Source of the DNA: Piper betle
Taxonomy: Eukaryota; Streptophyta; Magnoliopsida; Piperales; Piperaceae
DNA length: 64,000 bases
Direction: 5' to 3'
NCBI GenBank assembly: GCA_033002965.1
Contig: JAURVB010012601.1
Coordinates: 1-64,000, forward strand
Position 1 is the first letter of the stretch, and every line of letters begins with the position of its first letter. The notes beneath the pieces were generated by a model. That model had not been told where the DNA came from, searched no databases, and was given only the letters and a program-made list of their open reading frames with translations. The translations under genes and the position numbers were made by a program. Shown here piece by piece: positions 47,719-60,371 of the stretch.

Positions 47719-48726
47719 ATGCATGCTTGGTAGGGGAATGGGAGTTGACAAGAGACACAAGACGTACCCGATCTTGTGTTGAAGGCGTGTACCGGGCAAG
47801 GGTCAAACCTATCATGTTGATATTTTACACGAAACCTATCTTGCTTGAATCCAACAAACTTGATTTCCATGTAGACTAGCTCAAAGTGTCGTCTTTTCAT
47901 TGTTATATGTTTTTTATGAAGGAAGAAGCCCTTCGACGTCAGCAATTTGCAGTTGTAAGATTTATAAGCATTTTTATCCAAATACAAAATTTATAAACTC
48001 AACAATTTGATATTAGTGGACTCTTAGGCCCTCTTATAGTTTATCCAGGTGGCAAACAGAAAAATTAACCGGTTTTTTTATAAAAAAGAAAAAAGAAAAG
48101 AAGCAATTGGTTTTTTTAACATGTAACTAAGAGCAATCTATGTATCCTTTTCTAAACAGATCTCTCAGATGTTTCATACAGTGCACAGTAGATCTGCTGT
48201 CTCATTTGTTCGAGAATATCAAAACTTTTATGTAACCCTTGTGATATGATTTTCTTATGGAACAAAAAAATATTATGCCTTTTTTCTTTGGTATACTTCT
48301 TTCTTTGATCCAGCTATATGGAGTGCGTCCTCTCCTTCTCTGCAATAAGTCATGTATTTGTTTGATGATGGGCATCAAAGAGTAGAACTATTTAACCCGG
48401 ACACAGCAACTTAGGAGTCTTCAAGAAGTTTCACTCCCGAGCTGGAATATGTTCTTCGGGAAAAATCTGTACAAAAATTACCAGTTGATCAAATTCTAGT
48501 CAGGATGCCCAGAGCACCATTTTTTTTAGCCAAGGAACATATCACCGCCACATATGGTTTCTGATTATGTTAATTTCTATGTATGAAGTAACATTATGTT
48601 GGAATTTTCTCTTTAACATACTTAAAAATAATCATTTATATTCGTAATTTGCCAAAGGATATCATGTTGTTCAAGAGAAAGTAAAAGAAATAATATCGTC
48701 GTCTTGCCTGGTAATGCCTTTCGTCA
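47719..48726. other. Convergent 3' intergenic region between the K+ channel and BOR genes
   Basis: About 1 kb shared by the 3' UTRs of two convergent genes. AT-rich, with no other recognised feature. Confidence 0.7.
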
Positions 48727-51700
48727 TTAAAGCTCCTTGATCTTAGCTTTATCTCTCCTCGGCTTGTGGTAATGCTCGTCCAAAATCTCAGCTCCATCCA
48801 GGTTGCTTTGCTCACTATCAGAACTACAAATTTGTCGTTCCTGTTGCAGATGTATCACATAAATATAATGAGGCTAACAGATGGTACATTTGAGATATCA
48901 GACACTGATTATTAAGAGCTCTAAACCAAGCTTTAAATGCAAACTTCAGAAAGAGAGATGCACTTACCGCAAAGGAGAGGCTGATCTCACGATGTCCAAA
49001 ACCTGCAATCTCTTCATACTCGGCAGCGTCGAGTTCATGCAGATGATGGGCGGGAAAAAACTTGGGGAGAATATGCTGCCTAATGAGGATCAGCAGGAAG
49101 AATGGTACTGGGAATAGTATACCAGCTATTGGTATCCATGTTATTCCGAAACAGACAAGGAAATACACAAATTGGAACAGAGTAAACGCAGCAATGAGCT
49201 TGAACGGAGCAGTTTCCACGAATGAAGCATGGTCCCCTTCCAGAATCCTGAATCAGTAGTTTGACAGCATTAGCATAAATCTATGATCAAGCTAACCTAA
49301 AATGCAAGGACAAAGAATTATATGTTCCTTACTTGTATCTTCTCCGAGGGGTGACAAATAGAAGCAGCATTCTTTCCCAGAACTGGTTGCCAGGAAGGCT
49401 GTCAATGGCCATATACGCAAAGTATCCCCATAAAACTGAAGTGGGTATCATTTTGATGACAGGCATGGCGACCAAACAGACACCAACTAAAATCGACTGC
49501 ATCAAATTGCTTAATCTCTGTTCGTTGACCCGAACAGGCAAGTGTACATCAATATGCTTTTCTGGATCAAATGTTTCTCCGGTAGCTCTGCCCCCAGCAC
49601 CATTGCCAATAACTGCCTCTTTTAGGTCCTTCAGTTCATCTTCAACATGGGGAGACTGCACACAAGAATAGGTACCATCAGCAAAGCGATGAAACAAATA
49701 TTTTTTCATGTCTTCTTAACTCAAAAATCAACTTCCAATTGATCATAGAAGTTATTTATAAGCAATAACTTGTCTCTGCTTTCAATACTTTCATAGAAGT
49801 TATTTGTTAGGATTGTCTTGTGTTTTTGCTTTCAGAGTCATGGAATAACTAGTCTCCAAATTTCAATACTTACACTGGCGGCTTTGTCCATTTGTATGAA
49901 CACTTCCTGCATCTTTACATATATTTCAGATCCGGTGGCATGCTGCTTCATACATTCTTTGACGCTCTTAACCATCTTCTTACGTATTAACTGAACAATT
50001 ATGGAAAGCAATTAGCTACCAGATCGCATTATAACATACTGAATAGAAATTGTCAATAAAAAGTTTTTAAACTAACCTGCTTCTTTAGAACCGCCAAGCT
50101 TTTAGTGTGCATGGGTGATTGTGGCAGCACCCCGTTAGAAGGAGGAATCCCAAGCAATCCACAGATTAAAACCTTTACGATTAAAGAATACCCATCAAAA
50201 TCACAAACATTTGCTAAAGTAAAAAAATTCTACTCAATCAGAACCATATAAAGAAATAGCACCCCATTACTGACCATAAAGCCTAGGATGAGAATGTCAT
50301 AGTGATAAGCTGAGGGATTCTTGAGATTGAATTCCTTTTGCTGAGCCATTTGTGAAGCCACGCTGTGGTCAAAAAAGTAAAGACCCGCAATCATCATTGC
50401 TGGTATGAAGGCCGCAAGAATGTAGATTGGCGGGACATGAATCATATCCTGAAATGCCATGGCTTAAACATTTAGCAAGCAGTAGAAACTAAGCGCTATA
50501 ACAAAATCACCCTGGTATTTCACAGAGATGACAAGTATTCAAAAAGCATACAACCTTGACTACTGTCCAATGATATACTGATGAAGACTCCCATAGAAGG
50601 GGACTATAAAGCCTTCTAGGAACACCTGAAGGAACTTTGCCCGGTAAACAATATGACAATGCAGTCCACACTACCACCATAAGCGGAACCCCGTAATCTG
50701 CAATAAATCCCCTCAAGCCACCTGCATGTGAAATAAGCACATAAATAAGACCATTTTCAGTAGTGAAAATGTAAGCATAGGTCATATTCCACCGCTACAC
50801 ACCTGTTCCATAAAGCCACTTTCTAGCCCTTCTGCTCTTCAACGCGGTATAAAGGAGCCCAAAAGAAAATATTACTGCAAGCAATCCATTGGCATAAACC
50901 CAATGGAACTGACTTTCTACAGCATTGGGGTCTTCACCTTTGGGTATGTTAAACTCACTCACTAATCCCTGTAGCGGTAGAAAAATTTTGTAAGCACAGC
51001 TCATTCATAAATCCACAACCAAAGTTGTATGAATCGATCTGTACCTTGACAGCTTGCTGGAGGAAAAGAACAGCAATCAGCATGCCAAATAATTCTCCTG
51101 CAATCCTCGTAAATCTAGTGACGATATCACAGGCATTGAAAATTGCCAGAAGAAACAACATTGCCGCCGTCCATACACAAACCCTGTGGAATTTTCAATG
51201 TTGAAGTGAATAAATGCCAAAGTCTTAGCTCTGAATACAATCATACATTCCAACTTACCATCCGGCCCAGGCCAAAAACAGCTGCCCTCCCAAAGCCTTC
51301 TGTCCTTTGGAAAAGTTATACAAGTATGTATACATAATGACCGTAGGCTCAGCAACACCAACAATCAGCAAAGGCTGTCCACCAAGTATTGAATGCAATA
51401 TTCCACATATAGCAGTAGAAGCCAAAGCCTCCACAGCGCTTAATGCACCATCTGCATCGCCCGGTATACATAAACATTTTAAAATATTTCTCTTTCATAA
51501 GCATACCTGCTATTGAAACTGTCGTGCATTTGCAATGTTCATTGTTTTCTCAAATTTGTAAATTATGCTCAATTTCTGATGACAACATTTTTAGAAATGC
51601 CAACCTGTTTCTCTACTCAATTGCTCACCAAAGGCAATAACAGGCAGGGCAGAAGCAAAGAAGATATAAGCAATTGGAGCCAGTATCCTGAAAGAATTGG

Positions 51701-51876
51701 AGCAGCTATTCAAATAATTGCAACGACAAACAAGTCAAAAGATAAAACGCAACTGCTTTCACGTAGGATTACCTGAAACCCGAGCAAGATCCACCAACCC
51801 AGTCTTGTTTATAGTATGGTGCTCTACCTTTGAAATCTGCGATGACCCCTCTGAATGGCCGCTTAAAAATTTCCAT
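48727..51876 (-). CDS. BOR: Borate exporter, BOR4-like (12 coding exons, 651 residues)
   Basis: A plasma-membrane anion exporter of the SLC4-like HCO3_cotransp family, moving borate out of cells for xylem loading or boron tolerance. Exons (minus): 51876-51773, 51687-51605, 51451-51259, 51183-51045, 50968-50803, 50721-50555, 50448-50275, 50172-50077, 49990-49874, 49655-49333, 49247-48968, 48840-48727. All are GT-AG, and phases close to 1956 nt. Diagnostic stretches are [112 protein letters not shown] and [12 protein letters not shown]. The short C-terminal tail ([22 protein letters not shown]) and the [13 protein letters not shown] loop fit the BOR4-like clade better than BOR1. A long intron probably separates the 5' UTR (near 52790) from the first coding exon. 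No break is seen. Confidence 0.94.
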
Positions 51877-53280
51877 AGCTGGCAGTTGGAAAAATTAAAT
51901 GTATCAGCTAGAGCAACAGGAAGCAAGGATATTAATTGTTGGAGCATCGGCATCCCAGCTAACGGATAGCATGTAACATTAAGAGCATCCTAATATTTTA
52001 AGAAACCGCTTCAAATAGTTAACCCGTGAAAGAACTTAAATAGTTAGTGAATCTATCAGTTCATGTGAAGCTAAAAGAACTACAAAACTAATCCACTTCC
52101 ACAGAGCATTTGCAGATAAATTTCACCACGCTACTCCGGATATCAAATGTCAATTAAACGTGAGTTTCACTTCTTATAGCTGGGAGATTTCAGTATTCAA
52201 CATGCATCAAGAAGAACAACCAATAAATTTTGTTTCCTGCTTACATACGAAGAAGACTATCGTGGATGAAATAACAGAAATATACAAGCCAGTAAGAGCA
52301 GCAAAAATTTGCATTATAAGACAAAAAACTCATGTGGAAGATGCAGACTACGATTTCTAAGACACAAAAACCTGCTCTTAACATTGCTAAGCAGACAAAG
52401 AAAATTATTTTTTAAAAAAATGGTAACCACGTATTCAAAACCATGCACGTGAAAAAAAAAACAAAGCAGCAACAAAAGGAGATGCACAGAAACACATTTA
52501 CATAAGGAACAAAACTACGAGCATCAAGATTAGGAAAATCCCAAAAAATCTCATATCTTAACTATAAAAAAACGTCAGATCCATCCATGCAAAGCAATCC
52601 TCCACAAACATATACATGAAAAAATAAAATAAAAATTACAAACATTATGGGTCGCCCAGAAAGGAACCGGCGAGCTCTCAAATCTTGGCCAATCATAAAA
52701 ACAACAACAACAATAAAAAAAAACGCATTGCCAAGATTCAGACAACAAAGAAGAACAGAGGAAAAACAGAGCAACACCTGAACCGCCGAAACGCGGTACC
52801 TAGATCTCCCAAGCTTCCTCCCACACCTCGAAACGGCACAAACCAGGGGCGACAAGGGAGGTCTTTCTTATCGTCTTCGCATCAAACGACACTGGCACCG
52901 GGCAAACCGGCGGAGACGGGCCAAGGAGGAGCCCCTCATCGGAGGAGGAGAAGCAACGATGATGGCGGTGTCGGTGGAGCCGGAGGCGACGACGGCGGTG
53001 TTGGTGGCGGCGGCGGCGGCGGGAGGAGGGGAGGAGAGAGTCGAGGATGGGGGGGGCGGCTGTCTCCACCGCTCGACCTCTCCTCCTTTCAAAAACCGCG
53101 CGACGAGGAAGATGGAAGGTCGGTGGGGCCCGCTTTTGTGGGGCCGGCCTGCGATTTCCTCGTCCTTTTTGACGGAAAGTGGACAAGACATGTCCGAAGG
53201 CCGTCGGAGTTACCATATTTTGGGGTGACAGTTTGCTTTTTGCCCTCTATGGGTTGCCTGGGAGACACGGATAATTAATC
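51877..53280 (-). promoter_or_regulatory. BOR 5' UTR, probable leader intron and GC-rich promoter region
   Basis: On the minus strand a leader ending GATCTAG|GTACCGCG (near 52803) could splice to CTGCCAG|CTATGG at the start codon, giving a ~920-bp leader intron. Upstream (52870-53220) is CpG-rich with triplet repeats and several overlapping open frames, including a 107-codon minus-strand frame at 52868-53191. These frames have low-complexity Pro/Ala/Arg composition. ATGTAA (AUG-stop) sequences occur at 52246-52241 and 52503-52498, but inside the proposed intron. Confidence 0.45.
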
Positions 53281-56200
53281 CATCTTTGTAATTTTTTGTT
53301 CAATGCAATTTTTTTTTTAATTTATTTATAACAGTCCAAAGAGGCAAAAACTCCAAACTACCAATCCCCCGAGATCCTAAAAGTATTTTTGGTAACAGAT
53401 TATAAAAAACTATGATTATAAGTCTCTTGTTTTTTCGTTTTTTTTTGTCACCATAAAAAAGTAATTTTTTATGATTCATTTATTAGTTTTAATTCTATAT
53501 CTTTTGATTATAAAAAATCTTTGTGTCAGTTGATTTAAAAATATTACCTGGGTGAGAGTCCAATTATTTATTTAAATCAAGTAATTTTATCTTTTGTGAC
53601 TTGAATAAAATTAAGTAAGATGGCACATCATGTGCAATTAATATTGGATAAAATTTAAATTTATATATAAACTTTTATTAAATAGTAAAATAGAATATAA
53701 TAATTTTATATCTGAAATATAAATTTTGATTGATTTTAAAGATGTATATTGTTTAAATAAAAAGATGAATTATAATAATTTAATTTTTTATTATATTTTT
53801 TCAATATAATTAAACAAATTCTTATTAGTAATAAGAATTTATTTAATTATTCAAACTTGTGACCCTTTCAAGGATATATTATTATTATTTTTAATTTTTT
53901 TAATATTTTAATTAATTAATCTCTTACTTTTAATTTTAGGCCGATATTGAATTTATCTTTTATTAGTAAGAATAAGAATAAGAATAGATTACTCTTATCA
54001 TCCTTACATTTTTATAATTTAAAACTAACATATTATACAATAGTTTGATATTAAATTTTTGTCAATTATTATTGTCATTTTTATTTATTTTAAAATTAAA
54101 CAATTTGAGGAGAATTTACAAAATCTTAAATATATATAATTGGAATCTTAAATTTCTGGCTGTGTGAGTGACGGGTTTGCTAAATCCTAGATATATAAAA
54201 AAGTTTTATTAAGTTTGAGATAAAAAAGTAAAAAAAACAACACTTTGATCTCTATAAATTTTCTTATTTTATTAATTAATAATTTGGGTGCAATATATAT
54301 CAATCTCCTAACATGAAACCACAACGCCATCTGCCTTCCATTCTTACCATTAACTAATTAGTCCCTTTATGGTACAAAAAAAATACTATTATTTATAATT
54401 TGTTTTTACAAAAAAACCAATAAAATTCTTAATTGTGACAATACTTCAACTTTCAAGCCCTTGTCTGACAATTTCTTTTCTTCAGGGATGTTGACAGATT
54501 TACTGTTTTATTGACAGTATCAAATTAAATTAAAATAAAACGAATAAGAATTTTTTTATTATTTAAAATAAATAATAAAACAAAATAATAATTTTAACTA
54601 CACTGTTTTTGTTTTAAATCGACGGTGGTAAAAACCTCTATAATTACCATTTTACCAATTTATGGTTTTATAAATTTTTAAAATAAAAAAATTGATTAAT
54701 ATAATTAGGAAGTTACTATATTTACTTAAATTTTTATATTATTATATGTTTTAAAAGTTTATTTAACATAAATATATTTTTTAAATGACACTAAATTCAT
54801 AATTATGGTAAGGTTTTTTTATTACTAACGATTTATACAATTTAAATCAAAATTTATTAATTATTAACTGTTTATTGTCATTTAAAATGATTGATAATAA
54901 TAAATAATAAAATAATAATAATTAATACTTAATAATAAAAATATATATAAATAATAATAATAAATATAGCCTAACCACACCACCGCTTGCAAATAGTTTG
55001 GGTATTTGACGCTGGATGGCCACGCGTGAGTGTGCCATTGGACGCCGCTAATGGCTGGTTCCGAGGAAGCGACATCTTGCCGCGGATCCCGTTCCGGCTT
55101 GTTTTCTGCGAGAATATTTTTATTAGTTGCTACAGTCCGATTACCATTGCATGGCTGTCACGCGGTGTTCGATCGTGGCCATCCGATTCTAATCTGACGG
55201 ATAGTATTGTGATTTGCTCGGACATAACTAGCGAAGGCAAGCTTGACTAGACGTCTTAGCTGCGTTGCACCGAATTTAAATGTTGCTTCAACGTTATATA
55301 AAAAAACTTTTCCAGCCTATTAATTAATTTAAAGTGCCCAACCTTCTCATTTGAGCTACAAAAATCAAAATTGTAATAACACGTTGTTTTGTAACAAAAG
55401 GTGTGAATGCTAGCATAGTTGCATTCTATGGATTTATCCAGCTATGAATACTGTATATACGGAGTGTTCAGGCCACACAAGGCTGACAATTTTTATGGGC
55501 ATGGTTTTCATATAATGCACATTTATACGAACAATGCATGCACTTTTTTCAGAAAAAGGGAATAGACAGCTCAGTCTTTCGGTAGTAGACTAAAGGGAAT
55601 GTGCGTGTATATATATATATATACATATTTTGTGTAAAAGGGGATGTATGGAGACTGCGTTGATCACCGCCAACTCAAAATTCCTAGGCAAATAGCTGTT
55701 TTCTTGACGTTCGTTATCGTTTTCTACACTTTGTGCCCTCACAATTCCCATTATTCAACAGGTTTAGTTATACAATAATAATATATTATAATGCTTGGGA
55801 AAAAAATAATCTGGCATAATCTCATAAGATACCAATTTTTCCTCCAGACTGTGGCTTTCCATGTAAGTTGTATTCTATATATGATTTGTTTTAGATTTGT
55901 GAGTTAAAATATTATTTATATAATTTTATCAAATATTTTAATCGTTTAAGAATTTTGTAGTGTGAAAAATGCCAACGAAAATAATGGTGCACTAACACGA
56001 GGTTGGAATGTGGAATCTTTCTTGGATGAGACAAGGTATGCCATAATGAGACCGGCCTGGCCTGACAAGTTCCAATCCAGGTTCAATTTGCGCTGACCAG
56101 ATTTTTTAAAATCAAACCGAGCCAAACGGGCCAGCTGGAACAGGCCTTCGTTTTGTCCAAGAACGAGGAGAAGGCTATAAATAAGAATTTTTTGACGCGT

Positions 56201-58800
56201 TGAGGTGGCCTGACTGACTAATATTATTCCTCTTTTTTGTTTTTTGTTTGATACGTTGCAATTACATCCCTCCACAGTCTTTACACTCATTCTCGAGGGT
56301 GTCTAAAAATCTTGCTGATTTATTTATAACCATTAAATATAATTTAATATGCTAATAAAACTATAATATACCTTCCAATTTATTTTATTGAATCTCTCAT
56401 ATGTCTAGAGACTATTACCCGATGTCCCCAATTGCGCCATACGCAAAGACATTACACCATTTTCTCACAACCAGTATGATAATAAACTTCTCGCGTTAAC
56501 TAGCTTATAATTTTAACATTTATAAACGTTAAAAGAGTAATATATATTAATTTTATATAATATTTTATTTTAAATAATACAAATGGCACGATTTTGAATC
56601 ATTTTAGAGTCCAAATCCAAGTGGACTCTATTCTACATTGAGTCGAATTCGAATCTCTAATTTAGCAACTGCCTCCTACGGATCTGAATGTCATAGAATT
56701 TGAATCAGGCAAACTCGTGGCTTGACTCGTGGCAACCAAACGGTCTTTTAGTTTGATTATCCCAGTTTCTTAAAGACAAACAGTTCCCCAAGCAGCTTTA
56801 GAAAAAAGGTCCCCATGCAACTAATTACTTATCAACCATGCACGTTCATAGAAAGTACGAGATGGTCCTACCAATTAATGATTTGTTTTATTTTTATTTT
56901 TCCAATTTGAAAAGAATTGATTGATTGCTAGGAAGCACTAATTACGACTTAGGAAAAAAATGACGAATTACGACTTATGAAGAGCGAGAATTGAACAATA
57001 ATGATCTCTATAGAATGACAAAGGCTATTAGTTTTTTTCAAAGTAACAAAAGCTATCAACTGATCAGGGATTAGCCTGCATGCGGTTATTGGAGAATAAG
57101 ATCAATTGAACGGTAATGACTATATATATTAGACTTAGATATCCAGTTTTAATGCACATTCGTACGTAACTTAAAAAATTTTCTCAAGCAACGTCCAGTG
57201 CACTGTGTTGTAATTTTTCTTGATTGATAGATCACAACAAAATGACATCAACTTTGAAGGAATCTAGCTACATATAAATGAAGCATTTATTAGATTATTT
57301 ATATATGTGTTTTGCTATACCGTTTTTTGTAATTTGAGTAGTGTTAAATAAATGTAGAAAACTCCACGTTTCTGCAATATTTTGAAATTTGTGCGCTGAC
57401 TAAAAATTGTTACTTCACGTTGCAAAACTCGAATAAAAATAGCATAAAAAAAATAGATCAACAGAAAATTTCGTTTTAAATATATAATTTGTTTGTGACT
57501 TCATATTTTCCCTTACCTGGTTTATTTTGCATTTGACATGGTTGCATGCCAATTCCCGCCATTAAACATTTTATTTTTCAAGACAAGTGGATTGAGTTAA
57601 GTATGATACGAGGTACGTTCCTTTAGCCTCCGGAGGATGGCGTGTAAACATCAGCTTTACTTTTTCCCGTCTGTTCACCGTCCATGCAAAATAGAAAAAA
57701 CAAAATTATGACGTAACGTAACTGTCGATGTACTCTGACCATTATAGTAGTCATCTTTTGTCCACAAGAAAATTAAATATATTGACAAAGGTTAGTTCGT
57801 GTAACAATCAAAAGGACATGGCCTGCTATTCCTTTCTAATTTCTAGCTTTAAATGTTGTCAAAGGTTATACTAAACCTTGTCCTAGCTGTATTATTGATG
57901 ACGGGACTAAAATTAATACGGTGAAGTGAATAAACTTGCACCACATTTTACTTGAGAACTCCTTTGTGGTGTAATAAGATTCAACAAAGTTGATATGTCA
58001 CTCTCTTTAGACATCCGACAAATCAAAGTTGACATCTTTCGGGCCATTAACCATTTACTTGGGCTTGGGCCTGTGTGGTTGTAACTTGCAGTGCTTGTGG
58101 TTGAAGGGCCAACATGCTTCATCATTTTATTTTCAACACCAATAACATGCTTTTTTACTCGTACATAAATAGCATGCTTCATCATTATGCACAGCAATAA
58201 AAGGGAAATGAGGAGTGTAAAAGTATCCCGGGCACAGCATTTGTAATGTGTGGTACCATTTTTTTGGAAATTCCAAACTAATAGTAAAATCTACCAAAAT
58301 ATATACTCACGGCTTTCTTCGATCTTGCCTAATTTGCTATGGAATGAGCATATATATTACTAGACCTACGTAAATATTATTCATTGAAATTTTGGAATAG
58401 AATTTACAAGATTCTATGTAATTCCATTTACATTTTGAATTGCTATAAGTATTCATTTAGCGGTTCGTCTAGCGAGGTTCATATGTTAATGCAATTCCAT
58501 TTAACAATTTTAGAATTGTCTATAAAATATTTATTTAGCTTGGTTTCGTCTACGCCTGAAGGTTAAGTCAGGTGTAAAAGGTTTGCGGGACCAAAGCATC
58601 CTTTCCATACAAACTAAGTCAAGAAAAAGAAAACACAAAAAATCAAAGACAATTTTTTCTCACAAATTCATTATTTTCCTTGGTTTGTTACAATTTACAC
58701 CAATAGGGAATTTCTTTGTTTGTTTAAAATACGTGCCCGAATTTGACTTGTCTGGATCTCCTTATTTTAGCCTTCAAATGATAAAATAAACTTTACTATG
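53281..58800. other. AT-rich intergenic DNA without recognised genes
   Basis: 5.5 kb, mostly strongly AT-rich. 53645-53830 is the second copy of the dispersed repeat of 39846-40060. A less AT-rich island at 54985-55250 (open on the plus strand for 87 codons) and minus-strand frames at 55946-56290 and 57913-58197 have no recognised domain. An (AT)n run lies at 55608-55625. Confidence 0.6.
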
Positions 58801-60371
58801 CATCCGAAAAATCAAAAAATGGTGGGGTACTAAATTTCACTCAAAATTGAGCATGAGAAGGCTTTCGAATAAATTCTGGAAGTTAAGGGTTGAACCAGAC
58901 CAACTTTGGGTCGGTTTGGGCTGAGAGAATGACTTGGACCGGCTTGATTCCGGTGACTAGACAAAGTGGCATGTGTAGTGTCTAGGAAAAATTGGGTACC
59001 CCAGGAAGGTCGTGGCGTGCGGTGCGCCAGTGGTAAGCCAGGTTGCAAGCAGCGTAGGACATGGTCAGAGCCTAAGCGAGTACTACAGATCCACTTGCAT
59101 GGGGGTGCAGCCGGTGGCGGCTTTGGCTTCGGCAACGGTGACCGGGACAGTGGCTACTTCAAGAAAGCGCCCAGATCGGTAGGCCACGGTGAGGGTGTCA
59201 TACTGGAGGTACTCCAGTGACCAGAGAAGACGCCGGACGGCGGTGGTGTTGCCGGGCCGAGACTTTGGTCATGTGTTCTGGCAACTTCGATGGTCTTCTA
59301 TGGTGGGGCCTGGACCGATTCTTCTCTCTGTGATGTGAGCAACACTTCTAATGTTGCACTTCAGCCTGAGGTAAGGCTGGTTAGCCGGAAAACTTTGACA
59401 ATGGTGGCGGCTCTTCTTCTCCTTCTTCTCCAGCTGGGGTCTTTCTCTCCAATTTCCGGTGACAATGAGGCACTTCGTGTTGGGTTGTCCCTGCTCCGTA
59501 AATATATGAATTTACAACTTTATTTTGGGCAAAAATCAAGATTTTCTAGATTTGGTTAGTTGAAAAGAATAAAAACAACGTACGACGCTTTTCTTATTTG
59601 ATTTTTTGGTTTTTGGGTTTTAGAGAAAACTTGCTCTGCAAAGGGAGAAAGAAAATTATGTGGATTGAAGAAAGGTGAATGCTTTATTGAGATTGGCTTG
59701 CAATCGTCAATGGTAACTTCGCCAAGTTCTTAATCTGTAATATTCTTTCTTTATTATCTTCTACAACTTTATACCAATTTTGTAGAAACTACAGTAAATT
59801 GGTATTGAGGAGTTTGTTCTCCTGTGGATCTTTTCTGTATTAAAGTTGTGATATAATGGATTTGATTTGGCCATTTGCCCTATGGTTTTCCCCCAAATTT
59901 GGGGTTTTCCACGTAAAATTATATTGTCTTCTCTCTCTATTTGCTTGGTACTTCTCATCCTTATGTGTTGAAATAGGGGATTTGTATTTGGTTTGTTTGG
60001 TTAATCCCAACACTCCCGCGGTAGGGTCAAGGCTTGGACGTGTAGCCAATGGTGAAGTTTTCAAGTTGGCTATCGGGGACTGTCCTAGGGTCGTGTTGGT
60101 TGGTCGGGAAACACGCCGAAAAAGTGGTCGGAAAATCTGTGAAACAAGAGAGAATCAAACACTTTCTTCACTGGCAGGCTTCAACGGTGTCTTTGGCTGG
60201 CGGGAATGGGTTGGGGACGGTGTTGCGAAGACGGTGGCTCTAGCAAGATGTCTTCAGTAAGGTGCATGGTGGCTAGAGCGCCTCTTCTTCTTCTCCTATC
60301 CCGACTTCTTTTCTTCAGGCGGCAACGTTGGCTCCTCGCATCTTCGGAGAGGGGCCTTCGGCGGCTCTCTG
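58801..60371. other. GC-richer decayed repeat, left flank of solo LTR copy 3
   Basis: Mixed composition, with GC-rich pockets (58960-59250, 60080-60370) and short frames that do not match any domain I know. The pattern resembles the interior of a long LTR or a non-coding element. It continues beyond solo LTR copy 3 at 63361-63640, ending near GGCCGATGTGGGACAAACCC. I infer an old transposable element that was the target of copy 3. Confidence 0.35.

Noticed and set aside
52685..53278. 197-codon plus-strand frame and overlapping minus-strand frames
   Set aside because: Low-complexity Asn/Lys then Gly-rich translation over the BOR leader and promoter triplet repeats.
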